A stretch of 64,000 nucleotides of DNA, taken from assembly GCF_041429775.1 (NCBI RefSeq), contig NZ_CP163421.1, positions 1,761,001-1,825,000 of the forward strand. Direction: 5' to 3'. Made by a program: the position numbers and the translations under genes. The notes under the pieces were generated by a model, which was not told where the DNA came from, ran no database searches, and saw only the letters and a program-made list of their open reading frames with translations. Source of the stretch: Glycocaulis abyssi. Lineage in GTDB: Bacteria > Pseudomonadota > Alphaproteobacteria > Caulobacterales > Maricaulaceae. Shown here in pieces: positions 1 to 8,175 of this stretch. Position 1 is the stretch's first letter; each line of letters opens with the position of its first letter.

Positions 1-28
1 CTGCATCTTGGGAGAGTGGTTGGGCCAT
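1..28 (-). CDS. possible 5' end of a gene leaving the left edge
   Basis: On the minus strand an ATG at 28 opens a frame (MAQPLSQDA) that runs off the window. A purine-rich GAGGG stretch lies about seven bases upstream and would serve as a ribosome binding site. Only nine codons are visible, so no product can be named and the frame could be chance. The 420 bases between this start and the next gene hold two palindromic repeats and a terminator hairpin. Confidence 0.3.
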
Positions 29-65
29 ATTCGCCCTCATCTCCCGCCGGTCATCACATTGCCCG

Positions 66-91
66 GTCAGACACATACTACACCCGTCAGA
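66..91. promoter_or_regulatory. direct repeat GTCAGA x2, possible operator
   Basis: The hexamer GTCAGA occurs at 66-71 and 86-91, exactly 20 bp (about two helical turns) apart, and the pair is enclosed by an inverted CCGGTC/GACCGG. It lies upstream of the possible minus-strand start at 28, near a TAGTAT that could be a -10 element. Same-face half-sites at this spacing are typical of dimeric regulators, but the motif is not one I recognise. Confidence 0.2.
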
Positions 92-150
92 GACCGGGGT
101 GGATAAGTTTAAGAATGCCGTGTTTGGGAAAGGTCGGGACGCGGTTGCCC

Positions 151-271
151 CTCTCCGGGTCATGGATCCCGGGTCAAGCCCGGGACCCCTGTGGAGAGGT
201 CAGTGTTAAACTGGCAAGGCAATGGATACCGGCACCACAATCCGGGGCCCCGGCCCCCGAGCCGGGGTCCA
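151..271. repeat. intergenic palindromic repeat, family 2
   Basis: A first hairpin (GATCCCGGG tcaa CCCGGGACC) is followed by a GGAGAGG/CTGGCA spacer and a second hairpin made of CCCCGGC and GCCGGGG arms. The same order (hairpin, GGAGAGG, CTGGCA, hairpin) is seen near 4186, 26632, 28212 and 32837. Confidence 0.6.
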
Positions 272-297
272 CATTCAATTTCGTGCAGGGTCTGACC

Positions 298-350
298 GTC
301 CCCCTCGCCCCCTTCGGGGGCACTCCCCCCGTAAACGGGGGGAGACACCG
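298..350. repeat. intergenic palindromic repeat, family 4 (partial copy)
   Basis: GCCCCCTTCGGGGGC is followed by CTCCCCCCGTAAACGGGGGGAG. The second hairpin recurs at 29422-29537 and 34873-35010, where longer copies are present. Confidence 0.55.
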
Positions 351-380
351 GCACCCTGACCACTTCTACCCCCCAAGAAA

Positions 381-414
381 CTGCGGCGCGCGTCAGGGCA
401 AACGCGCGCCGCAG
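381..414 (-). terminator. terminator hairpin downstream of the DUF6607 gene
   Basis: A perfect 12-bp stem (CTGCGGCGCGCG at 381-392 against its complement at 403-414) with a 10-base loop lies 34 bases past the stop codon of the minus-strand gene at 448-1458. On that strand it is followed by TTTCTT, a short interrupted U-tract. Confidence 0.6.
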
Positions 415-447
415 CATCTAACCGTCCGATGTAAAGGGACAATCCCT

Positions 448-1458
448 TCAGGGGAGGATATCGGCCGGCTGTCCGTTGGCCGTCACCCGCGTCTCGATGA
501 TCGCGGCGGCATTGGCAAAGGCTTCTTCGGTCTCGCGCGCGCCCATGAACACGGCCTGACCTTCAGAGAGGACCGGGCCATAGAGCAGCGTGCCTTCGGC
601 GTCGTCGTCGGCGGTGAAGACATCAGCCAGCATGATCTCGTCCCACGCGGCGCGCACCTCCGCCCAGTAATCGGCGGTAGCGGCCCAGTAGCGGTGGGCG
701 TTTTCCACGCCGCTGAGCTCGGTACGGCGATAGGTGTTGATGCCGTGCTCGCGCACCAGCTCGCGAGGCTCGCCGTCACGCAGGACCAGCTTTGAATTGT
801 CCTGCTCATGGGTCCAGCCCCAGGCGGTGATGGTGTGGCGGTTTACGGCTGCGATCGTGTCATAATCATCGCGCGTGGTGGCATCGCGGCGCGGCAGCGG
901 ACGCCATGAAACAGCCGGCGTCCAGGTGGACGCGCCCACACCGTGCTCCCAGCGGGCAAGCCCGGCATAGCGCGGGGAATCGTCCACCTGATAGACGGTC
1001 TGCGACCATGCGCCCCGCGCATCCTCCGCGCTGACCGCTTCCATCTCCCAGCTGTTGAAGCCGCGATAGGCCATCAGGCGGGAGGGCTGATACTGCCAGT
1101 CCTGACGCCAGTGCTTGATGACCGTCGGGTCTTCACGGTCGCCCACCAGCAGGAGGTGTTGCAGCGAGATGAAGCCCGGCTCGTCGGCGATCACGATCAC
1201 CACTTCGCGCGCCGGTGTCTCGGTAGACGGGCGCAGCTCATAGCCTTCGGCAATCGGCAGATATTCATTGAAGGCGAAGGTGACGGCGTATTCGCCCTGC
1301 ATCGCCAGAATGGCCTGACGGTCGGCTTCAGCCGGAACACCGGCCTCGCCTTGCGTCTGCACGCTTTCCGCTACCGTCCCACCCAGCGCGGCGGCCGGTC
1401 CGGCCAGCATGGCCAGCGCCAGAAAACTGCCCGTCAGCCCTGTTACCACTCGTTTCAC
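448..1458 (-). CDS. DUF6607 family secreted protein, linked to heme/iron receptor
   Basis: The encoded 336-residue protein resembles the DUF6607 family (function unknown), whose members often neighbour heme-type TonB receptors. Visible family-like stretches include LQHLLLVGD, VIKHWRQDWQY, VYQVDDSPRY and WGWTHEQDNSK. A GTG start at 1458 is preferred to the upstream ATG at 1551: it has a GGAG eight bases before it and puts a signal peptide (hydrophobic core ending GPAAALG) at the N-terminus, so the protein is probably periplasmic. It is divergent from the TonB receptor at 1661 and shares an upstream region that carries a Fur-like box, which suggests co-regulation by iron. Family assignment rests on recalled motifs; the function is not known. 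Confidence 0.8.
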   Translation of the reverse strand: MKRVVTGLTGSFLALAMLAGPAAALGGTVAESVQTQGEAGVPAEADRQAILAMQGEYAVTFAFNEYLPIAEGYELRPSTETPAREVVIVIADEPGFISLQHLLLVGDREDPTVIKHWRQDWQYQPSRLMAYRGFNSWEMEAVSAEDARGAWSQTVYQVDDSPRYAGLARWEHGVGASTWTPAVSWRPLPRRDATTRDDYDTIAAVNRHTITAWGWTHEQDNSKLVLRDGEPRELVREHGINTYRRTELSGVENAHRYWAATADYWAEVRAAWDEIMLADVFTADDDAEGTLLYGPVLSEGQAVFMGARETEEAFANAAAIIETRVTANGQPADILP

Positions 1459-1575
1459 CGTCACATCTCCATCTGTTGCGTTGCTCAGCCCCGCAAGGGC
1501 TGCAGCGATCTCTGCCTGCCTCAGGGACGCGTAATTGTGTCCCTTGCGCATGGCCTACTCCCTCAATTGCAGTTT

Positions 1576-1596
1576 TGCAAACGATTCTGACTTGCA
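1576..1596. promoter_or_regulatory. TGCAA-N11-TTGCA inverted repeat
   Basis: A 5-bp inverted repeat, TGCAA (1576-1580) and TTGCA (1592-1596), sits between the two divergent iron genes, closer to the DUF6607 start. It could bind a dimeric regulator in that promoter. The arms are short, so chance is possible. Confidence 0.25.
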
Positions 1597-1627
1597 TTCC
1601 TAAGATTGCCTCGACATAGATGCCGCA

Positions 1628-1646
1628 ATTGAGACTTATTCGCAAT
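1628..1646. promoter_or_regulatory. Fur-like box
   Basis: The 19-mer attgagacttattcgcaat has 9-1-9 dyad symmetry and matches the classical Fur palindrome (AATGAGAATTATTCTCATT type) at 15 of 19 positions by my count. It ends 14 bases before the start codon of the TonB receptor at 1661, so a bound repressor would block that gene and probably the divergent DUF6607 gene when iron is plentiful. Not tested against a position matrix. Confidence 0.5.
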
Positions 1647-1660
1647 AAGGAAGCTGCATC

Positions 1661-3778
1661 ATGTCCTCCCCAATCCACACCCTTTCCCTTTCCGCCCGCG
1701 CGAGCCTGCTGGCCAGCGCTGCCGCTCTGGCCCTGCTGCCCGCTGCTGCGTTCGCCAATGATTCCGACACCGCGCAGGTGAACGAGGCGAGCGAGACGAT
1801 CATCGTCACCGCCACGCGCACCCGCCTGCCCAATTTTGATTATCCCGGCATGGCATCGGTGATTGATCTGGACTGGCTGGAATCCGAGCGCCCTTCAGAC
1901 CTGAACGACCTTCTGCGCGATACGCCGGGGCTTGAAGTCGCAGGCGGTCCGCGCCGGACGGGCCAGACGCTGTCTCTGCGCGGGTTTGGCCGCGAAAACA
2001 TTGCGCTTCTGGTCGATGGCGCGCGGCAGAATTTCTCCTCCGCCCATGACGGGGTGATGTTCATCGATCCGGGCCTTCTGGGCCGTGTGGAGACAGTACG
2101 CGGCGCAGCCTCCTCGCTTTATGGTTCGGGCGCTTCGGGCGGCGTGATCGCGTTTGAAACCGCCAATGCCGACACCTTCCTGCAGGCCGGCGAGACGCGC
2201 GGCGCGCGCGCCTCCATCGGCTACCGCTCCGGCAATGAGGAAACGCGCGGCTCTGCGGCTGTGTTCGGACGCAATGATGCGGTCTCCGGCCTGGTTGCCC
2301 TGTCGGCGCGCTCCTCCGGCGATATTGCGCTGGGCTCCGGCAATGATCTGCCGGCTGATGACGAAGTGATCTCCCTTCTGGCCAATGGCGAATGGCGCGT
2401 CAGCCCCGGCCTGACGCTTTCTGGCGGCATCCTCTCCTTCCGCAATGAGGCGCGCGAGCCCAATAACGGCCAGGGCGCGCAAGAGGTGACCAGCGGCAAT
2501 CCGCTGATGGAGAAAGATGTCAGCGCTGACACGTATCGTGTGGGCCTGCGCTTTGCGCCTGAAGCCCAGTCGCTGATCGGGCTGGAGATGACGCTCTACC
2601 GCACCGAGGGCGGGGTGGATGAGCGTGACCCGCTCACCGGCCGCTTCATCACGCGTGATCTCACCACGAATGGCATCCGCGCCGAAAACCGTTCCGAGTT
2701 CCTGCTGGGCACGCTTCCCGCCGCGCTGACCTTTGGCGGGGAATGGTATGAGGACGAGCAGACCGGCACCGACAGTGACGTCCCATCGGGCCTGCGCGGC
2801 GGTGTGCCGAACGGCACCACCACTTTCTACGGCGCCTATGTGCAGGGCGAGACGGAGTTTTCCGCCGGCGGTTTGGGCCGTGTCATCCTGCTGCCCGGCG
2901 TGCGCTGGGACCGGTTTGAAAGCGATAGCGATATCGGCGGCGCCAATGAGGACGAGGCCGTATCGGCCCGCTTCGGTGCCACCTGGGCGCCGGTGGAGCC
3001 GGTGCGCCTCTTCGCCAGCTGGTCAGAAGCCTTCCGCGCGCCCTCGCTCAACGAGCTTTATCTCGATGGCACGCACTTCTCCCTGCCTCACCCCATCCTT
3101 GGCGCGCCGAACTTCATCACCAATGACTTCATTCCGAACCCGGCTTTGCGCCCTGAAAGCAGCGAGACCTTCGAGATCGGGGCGGGCTATACCCATACCG
3201 GCCTGTTCACACCTGCTGACCGGCTGGAGGTGAAAGGCGCATGGTTCCGCACCCGCGCCGATGACCTCATCAATCTGGCGGTGGATTTCGCGCTTGATCC
3301 CACCTGCTTTGCCCCGCCCTTCTTCGCGCCCTGCTCGGCGGGCACCTCGTTTTCCAGCAATGTGGCCGATGCCGAGCTGACGGGCTTCGAGATCGCCGCT
3401 CTCTATCAGAACGGGCCGCTCACCCTTTCCGGCTCGGTCTATGAGGTGGATGGCGAGGATCGCACCACTGGCGCGCCGCTGGGCTCACTGCAACCGGTGC
3501 AGGGCTATGTTCGGGGGTCATGGAGCTTTGATCGGGCAGACATAGGCGCGCGCCTGAGCTTCGCCGGTGATTTTGACAATACGAGTGCTGGCAATGAGCG
3601 TGACGGGTTTGCGGTGCTCGATGTGTTTGGCAGCTGGCAGCCCTTTGAGGATCGCCGCGTACGCATCAATGCCGGCGTGGAGAATGTGTTCGACGAAAAC
3701 TACGAGCGCGTGTTTGCGGGCGTCTCCGAAGCGGGCCGCACCTTCCGCATCGATCTGTCCTGGACCGGGGGTTGGTAG
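1661..3778 (+). CDS. TonB-dependent heme/hemoglobin-type receptor
   Basis: This is a 705-residue outer-membrane receptor that should import heme or another iron source using TonB energy. A signal peptide ends at about residue 32 (PAAAFA). It is followed by a TonB-box-like segment (ETIIVTATRT), a plug domain (DLLRDTPGLEVAGG, LSLRGFGRENIALLVDG) and a beta-barrel. The barrel contains WSEAFRAPSLNELY and, further on, PNPALRPE, equivalent to the FRAP and NPNL boxes of heme receptors, with histidines between them (GTHFSLPHP). The protein ends in tryptophan, in line with the usual aromatic last residue of barrel proteins. The start has AAGGAAG upstream and a Fur-like box just before it. The ligand is inferred from the boxes and from the DUF6607 neighbour; another iron ligand is possible. 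Confidence 0.88.
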   Translation: MSSPIHTLSLSARASLLASAAALALLPAAAFANDSDTAQVNEASETIIVTATRTRLPNFDYPGMASVIDLDWLESERPSDLNDLLRDTPGLEVAGGPRRTGQTLSLRGFGRENIALLVDGARQNFSSAHDGVMFIDPGLLGRVETVRGAASSLYGSGASGGVIAFETANADTFLQAGETRGARASIGYRSGNEETRGSAAVFGRNDAVSGLVALSARSSGDIALGSGNDLPADDEVISLLANGEWRVSPGLTLSGGILSFRNEAREPNNGQGAQEVTSGNPLMEKDVSADTYRVGLRFAPEAQSLIGLEMTLYRTEGGVDERDPLTGRFITRDLTTNGIRAENRSEFLLGTLPAALTFGGEWYEDEQTGTDSDVPSGLRGGVPNGTTTFYGAYVQGETEFSAGGLGRVILLPGVRWDRFESDSDIGGANEDEAVSARFGATWAPVEPVRLFASWSEAFRAPSLNELYLDGTHFSLPHPILGAPNFITNDFIPNPALRPESSETFEIGAGYTHTGLFTPADRLEVKGAWFRTRADDLINLAVDFALDPTCFAPPFFAPCSAGTSFSSNVADAELTGFEIAALYQNGPLTLSGSVYEVDGEDRTTGAPLGSLQPVQGYVRGSWSFDRADIGARLSFAGDFDNTSAGNERDGFAVLDVFGSWQPFEDRRVRINAGVENVFDENYERVFAGVSEAGRTFRIDLSWTGGW

Positions 3779-3837
3779 GGCGCGATTCCCTCCACTATCC
3801 CGGTCTTGGTCCGGGAAGTGACTGAACGCTTCAGTTT

Positions 3838-3900
3838 GCGTTTCACCGGCGCAAGCCGGTGCCCAGCCCTTCTGGACCCCGACTTTCGTCGGGGAAACGC
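3838..3900. repeat. composite palindromic repeat, family 1
   Basis: Two hairpins, CACCGGC gcaa GCCGGTG and CCCCGAC tttc GTCGGGG, are enclosed by GCGTTT at the left and AAACGC at the right, so the whole unit is also an imperfect palindrome. Four other full copies lie at 28357, 32758, 34794, 36768/37283 and three half copies elsewhere. It is BIME-like in design but not a REP I can name. Confidence 0.75.
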
Positions 3901-3903
3901 AGA

Positions 3904-4044
3904 TAGGTTTATCGGAAGTGCTTGCACTCAGGCGTTGAAGGTCGCGCGTCTGTCCGGCAGGACTTGAAAGCACACCCAACACGGCCGGTTGAGGGACTGG
4001 CCGCATGAGACCCCCGCACCTGTCCAGAGGGTGCGGGGGTTTTT
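3904..4044 (+). ncRNA. candidate small RNA ending in a strong terminator
   Basis: About 105 bases of non-repeat, non-coding sequence lead into an excellent intrinsic terminator. Small stems are visible on the way: GTCC ggca GGAC near 3952, and GGCCGGT/ACTGGCC near 3983-4002. A family 1 repeat separates the segment from the receptor gene, so it may be an independent transcript. I cannot identify a promoter, and the alternative is that this is simply the distal terminator of the receptor mRNA. Confidence 0.3.
4011..4044 (+). terminator. intrinsic terminator
   Basis: CCCCCGCACC (4011-4020) pairs with GGTGCGGGGG (4030-4039) and is followed at once by TTTTT. It terminates plus-strand transcription, either from the receptor at 1661 or from a small RNA just upstream. 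Confidence 0.85.
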
Positions 4045-4077
4045 GTTTCTTCAGCGCCCCTCACCGCTCCTTCTTTT

Positions 4078-4162
4078 CGTCATTCCAGAAGCCCGAAGGG
4101 CTATCTGGAACCTAGAGTTTTTTTCTGGGTTCCGGGTCTCGCAAAGCTCGCCCGGAATGACG
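4078..4162. repeat. intergenic palindromic repeat, family 3 (CGTCATTCC type)
   Basis: CGTCATTCC and GGAATGACG form the outer arms. Inside are two sub-hairpins, one around AGCCCGAAGGGCT and one with the CCGGGTC half. This copy is inverted relative to those at 26518, 28098 and 46266. Repeats of this kind are common in alphaproteobacterial intergenic regions. A family 2 array follows after about 24 bases. Confidence 0.75.
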
Positions 4163-4185
4163 AGGGAAAATAGCGGAAAAGCAAT

Positions 4186-4432
4186 CTGGGTCCCCGGTTC
4201 CCCGTTTTCACGGGGACAGGCGGGGCGGGGGACCTAAGATGTTTCTGGCGAATGCCTCTCAACCGGGTCCCCGGCCACCGAGCCGGGGTCCATCTTTCCG
4301 GCCACCGAGCTTGTCCATGGGTCCCCCGTCGGGGCGGGGGACCCCGGTGGAGAGGGTATCGGTCAAGCTGGCAAGATTTTCAGAATGGCAACACGACCGG
4401 AGTCTCCCGCACCGACGGGAGACCCAGCTTTT
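4186..4432. repeat. array of family 2 palindromes
   Basis: At least four hairpins follow one another: TTCCCCGT ttt ACGGGGA, GTCCCCGGC cacc GAGCCGGGG, GGGTCCCCCG tcggg CGGGGGACC, and after the GGTGGAGAGG/GCTGGCA spacer GTCTCCCGC accga CGGGAGAC followed by a T-run on the plus strand. This is the longest family 2 stretch in the window and looks like stacked or nested insertions. Confidence 0.6.
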
Positions 4433-4440
4433 TTCTGTCC

Positions 4441-4516
4441 TCCCCCACATCCGTGGGGTCGGTTCCGGCCATGAGGCCGGGCGGGCAGTCGCCCTTTTCG
4501 GCGGCCTATGGCCGCC
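4441..4516. other. hairpin cluster downstream of fliJ
   Basis: Three perfect short hairpins follow in a row: CCCCAC atcc GTGGGG (4443-4458), CCGGCC atga GGCCGG (4465-4480) and GCGGCC tat GGCCGC (4501-4515). They lie 70-145 bases beyond the fliJ stop on the minus strand and may protect or end the fliI-fliJ message. None has a clear U-tract. Confidence 0.35.
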
Positions 4517-4585
4517 GCAAGCGCGAACGCGCGCCCGAGCTAATGCGAGGAGCGACGGGGCGGAGGCCCCGGAGCATCATTAAAA

Positions 4586-5005
4586 CTAATGCGCCGCCCG
4601 GCGCATGCGTCCGGCGATCTCGTCCATCTCGGCCTGTTCGGCGGCGCGTACCGCATCCTCGATGCGCGCCACGCGGCGCTCTTCGAGAAGCTCGTACTTT
4701 TTCAGCTCGCCGAACGCCGTCTCCAGCCGCTCGCGCAACTCACCGGCCTGGACCTCCACCTCGCGTTCGGAGGCACGCAGGTTTTCCTTGCGCTGAATGA
4801 CAGAGCGCGCATAGGAGCCATAGGCCAGATAGCCTTCCTTGCTCTCCGATGCGGCGGCCTGTTCGCCCGGAACGCTGGCTTCGAGACGCTCGATCTGGTC
4901 GGCAATGGCCGCGCGGGCGCGATCAATGTCGGCCATCTGCTTTTGCAGTTCTTCCACCTTGAACCGGGCCAGCCGGATCAGCGGGGCATGAGAACGTGTG
5001 CTCAT
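4586..5005 (-). CDS. fliJ: FliJ, flagellar export chaperone
   Basis: The 139-residue protein is almost entirely charged heptad-like sequence (for example RIDQ/ERLEASVPGEQ, REVEVQAGELRERLETAF, EERRVARIEDAVRAAEQAEMDE), as expected for FliJ, the antiparallel coiled coil that sits in the FliI ring and escorts export substrates. It starts three bases after the fliI stop; its ribosome binding site (AAGGAG) is inside the last codons of fliI, so the two are translationally coupled. FliJ is poorly conserved in sequence, and the identification leans on length, coiled-coil character and position after fliI. Confidence 0.85.
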   Translation of the reverse strand: MSTRSHAPLIRLARFKVEELQKQMADIDRARAAIADQIERLEASVPGEQAAASESKEGYLAYGSYARSVIQRKENLRASEREVEVQAGELRERLETAFGELKKYELLEERRVARIEDAVRAAEQAEMDEIAGRMRRAAH

Positions 5006-5008
5006 GGT

Positions 5009-6358
5009 TTACTCCTTTCCATCCACCACAATCTCCGACAGGGCTGCGAAACTCTCTTCGATTGAGGAGGTTTCGTCTTTTCCCTGGCGGAGGAACGCTT
5101 CTAGCGGGCCGTTAAGCGCAATCGCGCGGTCGACCTCTGTATTGGACCCGGCGGCATAGGCCCCCAGCCGGATCAGTTCTTCCATGTCGGCATAGGCGCT
5201 AAGCACGCGCCGTGCCTCGACAATGATCTCAGCCTCGCCGGGCCCATAGACCTCCGGCGCGGTACGCGAGATGGATTTGAGGACATCGATGGCCGGGAAG
5301 CGGCCGCGCTCGGCAATCGCACGCGTCATCACGACGTGGCCGTCGAGAATGCCGCGCACGGCGTCGGCAATCGGTTCGTTATGGTCATCGCCATCCACGA
5401 GAACGGTGAACAGCGCGGTGATCGACCCGCACCCGTTCTCGCCCGGCCCTGCCCGCTCCAGAAGACGCGGCAGCTCGGCAAAGACGGACGGGGTATAGCC
5501 GCGCGTGGTCGGCGGTTCGCCTGCCGCAAGGCCAATCTCGCGCTGGGCGAGCGCAAAGCGCGTCACCGAATCCATCAGGCACAGCACGTTCAGGCCCTGG
5601 TCACGGAAATACTCCGCGACAGTGAGCGTCATATAAGCCGCCTGCCGGCGCGACAGGGCGGGCGCATCGGAGGTTTCGGTGATGACAACGGCGCGGGCGC
5701 GGCCCTCCTCGCCCAGCACCTCATCGACAAACTCGCGCGCTTCGCGGCCCCGCTCGCCAATCAGGCCGATCACGATCACGTCCGCGCTGGTGCCGCGCGT
5801 AATCATGCTCATCAGGACAGACTTGCCGACGCCCGACCCGGCAAACACACCAAGGCGCTGGCCGGTGCGCATCGGCGCAAACGTGTTCAGCGCACGCACG
5901 CCCAGATCCAGGCGCGGGCCCAGCGCGTCGCGCTGGTGGGCGCAGGGCGGCGCACCCTTGACCGGATAGGCGGTAGCGCCTTCGGCCAGCTTGCCCTTGC
6001 CGTCTCGCGGTTCGCCAAACGCATTGATGACCCGGCCCAGCCAGGCAGCATGCGGACGGATCACCATGCCTTCAGGATCGATCCGGGCAGGCGCACCGGC
6101 GCGAATGCCGGACAGATCACCATGGGCCATCATCAGGGCGGTATCGCCCCGGAAGCCCACAACCTCGCAGCGCTGGGGATTTTCGCCTGCGCCGATATAG
6201 GCGCTGGCACCGAGGGTAAGCCCGGCACGCGGGCCTTCGGCCTCGATCAGAAGGCCGTTAACCGCCTTCACGCGCCCCTTGAAGGTGCGCGTCTCGATCT
6301 CCTCGATACGCTCGATCAGACCTTGCACGGCGGTTCCCGCTTCGCTGTTGTCCGGCAT
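5009..6358 (-). CDS. fliI: FliI, flagellum-specific ATPase
   Basis: This 449-residue F1-beta-like ATPase powers the flagellar type III export gate at the cytoplasmic face. The Walker A motif GSGVGKS is at about residues 174-180, followed by [16 protein letters not shown], the Walker B segment [14 protein letters not shown], the arginine-containing [26 protein letters not shown], and the C-terminal helical domain. An N-terminal beta-barrel domain occupies roughly residues 20-95. It is the first gene of a fliI-fliJ pair, divergent from ctrA. The 311-base shared upstream region contains CtrA-type TTAA half-sites, in keeping with CtrA control of early flagellar genes in Caulobacter relatives. The family includes type III secretion ATPases, but the ctrA/fliJ context supports FliI. 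Confidence 0.95.
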   Translation of the reverse strand: MPDNSEAGTAVQGLIERIEEIETRTFKGRVKAVNGLLIEAEGPRAGLTLGASAYIGAGENPQRCEVVGFRGDTALMMAHGDLSGIRAGAPARIDPEGMVIRPHAAWLGRVINAFGEPRDGKGKLAEGATAYPVKGAPPCAHQRDALGPRLDLGVRALNTFAPMRTGQRLGVFAGSGVGKSVLMSMITRGTSADVIVIGLIGERGREAREFVDEVLGEEGRARAVVITETSDAPALSRRQAAYMTLTVAEYFRDQGLNVLCLMDSVTRFALAQREIGLAAGEPPTTRGYTPSVFAELPRLLERAGPGENGCGSITALFTVLVDGDDHNEPIADAVRGILDGHVVMTRAIAERGRFPAIDVLKSISRTAPEVYGPGEAEIIVEARRVLSAYADMEELIRLGAYAAGSNTEVDRAIALNGPLEAFLRQGKDETSSIEESFAALSEIVVDGKE

Positions 6359-6669
6359 CGTTCTGATACCGGTCTTGCAAGCTTTTAACGCGCGTGCGGT
6401 TTCAACGGCGTAAACGACTGTGCAACGCCTCGCTCATACTTTCTCCACAGGCCATTGCAGCAAAAACTCTGCGGTAGCGGCACACGCCGCAGCGTGTTTT
6501 ATCAATACGTTAACCAGGCGCAGTGCTGGAGGGACTCGATTCCACCGGTCGAGTCAAATCGCTGTTAACTTTCTCGAAGGAATTGTCGCGCCATTCTGCG
6601 AAGCACGTTAACCATGGGGACGACGCGCGGGATCAGGTGATTCGCGCGAGCGGCTGCGGAGAGGGACCG
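6359..6669. promoter_or_regulatory. fliI/ctrA divergent regulatory region with GANTC and TTAA sites
   Basis: The 311-base region has no convincing ORF. It contains three GANTC methylation sites within 23 bases (GACTC 6533-6537, GATTC 6538-6542, GAGTC 6551-6555) and GTTAAC-type CtrA half-sites at 6510-6513, 6565-6568 and 6608-6611, plus a TTAAC near the fliI start (6385-6389). In Caulobacter the ctrA promoter is controlled by CcrM methylation at GANTC and by CtrA itself; the same layout is inferred here. No half-site pair has the canonical TTAA-N7-TTAA spacing. Confidence 0.6.
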
Positions 6670-7365
6670 ATGCGGGTACTGCTCATCGAGGATGATCGCG
6701 CGACAGCGCAGGGCATCGAACTGATGCTGAAGTCCGACGGCTTCAACATGTATACGGCCGATCTGGGCGAAGAGGGTGTCGATCTCGGCAAGCTCTACGA
6801 CTACGATATCATCCTTCTGGACCTGAACCTGCCGGACATGCCGGGTTTTGACGTCCTGAAAACGCTTCGCCTTGCCAAGGTAGATACGCCCATCCTTATC
6901 CTGTCGGGCAATGCCGACATTGATAACAAGGTGCGCGGCCTCGGCTCGGGCGCGGACGACTACATGACCAAGCCCTTCCACAAGGAAGAGCTGATCGCGC
7001 GCATCCACGCCATTGTGCGCCGCTCCAAGGGTCACAGCCAGTCGATCATCCGCACCGGCGATATCGCGGTGAATCTCGACGCCAAGACGGTCGAAGTGAA
7101 CCAGCAGCGCGTTCACCTGACCGGCAAGGAATACCAGATGCTGGAGCTGCTCTCCCTGCGCAAGGGGACGACGCTCACCAAGGAAATGTTCCTCAACCAT
7201 CTTTATGGCGGCATGGACGAGCCGGAGCTGAAGATCATCGACGTCTTCATCTGCAAGCTTCGCAAGAAGCTGGAAGCGGCCACCGGCTCCAAAGCCCCGA
7301 TCGAGACCGTTTGGGGCCGTGGCTATGTGCTGCGCGATCCCGTCGAGGAAAAAGGCGCGGCGTAA
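6670..7365 (+). CDS. ctrA: CtrA, cell-cycle response regulator
   Basis: CtrA is an OmpR-type two-domain regulator that in Caulobacter relatives binds TTAA-N7-TTAA sites, silences the replication origin and activates flagellar, pilus and division genes. The 231-residue protein has a receiver domain with acidic pocket EDD (7-9), phosphoacceptor Asp51 ([10 protein letters not shown]) and lysine in DYMTKPF, then a winged helix ([40 protein letters not shown]). The ATG at 6670 is chosen because it gives the canonical [13 protein letters not shown] start and has GAGAGGGA before it; the frame is open for 49 codons further upstream. ChpT, its phosphodonor in the CckA-ChpT-CtrA relay, is encoded at 18009-18680. 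A bidirectional terminator follows at 7391. Confidence 0.98.
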   Translation: MRVLLIEDDRATAQGIELMLKSDGFNMYTADLGEEGVDLGKLYDYDIILLDLNLPDMPGFDVLKTLRLAKVDTPILILSGNADIDNKVRGLGSGADDYMTKPFHKEELIARIHAIVRRSKGHSQSIIRTGDIAVNLDAKTVEVNQQRVHLTGKEYQMLELLSLRKGTTLTKEMFLNHLYGGMDEPELKIIDVFICKLRKKLEAATGSKAPIETVWGRGYVLRDPVEEKGAA

Positions 7366-7390
7366 CGCCCCGCTGCCTGAACTGACACGG

Positions 7391-7420
7391 AAAAACCCCG
7401 GCCCCCGCGCCGGGGTTTTT
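7391..7420. terminator. bidirectional intrinsic terminator after ctrA
   Basis: AAAAACCCCGGC (7391-7402) pairs with GCCGGGGTTTTT (7409-7420), a perfect 12-bp stem with a six-base loop and T-runs readable on both strands. It begins 25 bases after the ctrA stop. Confidence 0.9.
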
Positions 7421-7469
7421 CCTTGGGCGCAGTGAGACCGGGGCGCCGCCCGCAAGGACCGATTTGCAA

Positions 7470-7498
7470 TTAACCACACCCGGCGCCCGTGCTATATT
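7470..7498 (+). promoter_or_regulatory. candidate sigma-70-type promoter for the TPR gene
   Basis: TTAACC (7470-7475) and TATATT (7493-7498) are separated by 17 bases, about 105 bases before the TPR-protein start. The -35 is a weak match, so the call is tentative. The TTAACC could equally be a CtrA half-site. Confidence 0.3.
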
Positions 7499-7603
7499 GC
7501 CTGTGTTACAGGGCAGCCCCGGACGGGGGCTTTGCATCCCCTCACCTGCCCCCGGACGGCTGACAGAACCAAGCGCTCGCCCCTTGTAACAGGAGGTAGA
7601 GAC

Positions 7604-8170
7604 ATGCGTTTTCTGATCAGCCTTGCCGCTCTCGCCATCATCGCTCCGGCCAGCGCAACCGCACAATCGGTCGTCACTATCGGTACCAGCCAGGCACGTG
7701 GCTGCTACGAGGCGGCCATGAGCGTGACCAGCCGCGCCAGCACGGGCCTGGCCCTATGCGAGGCCGCTCTGGCCCAGGACGCGCTATCACGGCGCGACCG
7801 CGCAGCCACCGAAGTGAATATGGGCATCTTGCTGATGCACGCAGGCCGCTCCGATGAAGCGCTGGCAGCCTATGACCGCGCGCTGGGCATACAGCCACAG
7901 CTGGCCGAAGCCTGGCTCAATCGCGGGATCGCCCGGTTCGCCGCGCGGGAATATGCCTTGGCCGAAGCCGATTTCACCCGTTCGCTGGAGCTGAATATCC
8001 GCGAGGCGCATAAAGCCTATTATCACCGGGCTCTGGCGCTGGACGCGCGCGAGCTTTACCCGCAAGCCTATGCCGACTTCCAGCAGGCGCTGGAGCTGGC
8101 ACCGGGTTGGAACCTGCCCTTGCGCGAACTGGAGCGCTATGAGGTGGTCAGAGCGCCGGTGAACGGGTAG
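7604..8170 (+). CDS. secreted tetratricopeptide-repeat protein
   Basis: The start at 7604 is preferred because an ideal AGGAGG lies eight bases upstream and the protein then begins with a signal peptide (MRFLISLAALAIIAPASATA). The mature part carries TPR units: TEVNMGILLMHAGRSDEALAAYDRALGIQP, followed by a second at AEAWLNRGIARFAAREYALAEADF and a third near the C-terminus (YYHRALALDARELYPQAYADF). The 188-residue protein is therefore probably a periplasmic scaffold. Two early cysteines (GCYEA and LCEAA) could form a disulfide. It has its own upstream region after the ctrA terminator and is convergent with cheR. No specific function can be assigned. Confidence 0.8.
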   Translation: MRFLISLAALAIIAPASATAQSVVTIGTSQARGCYEAAMSVTSRASTGLALCEAALAQDALSRRDRAATEVNMGILLMHAGRSDEALAAYDRALGIQPQLAEAWLNRGIARFAAREYALAEADFTRSLELNIREAHKAYYHRALALDARELYPQAYADFQQALELAPGWNLPLRELERYEVVRAPVNG

Positions 8171-8175
8171 CGGCG

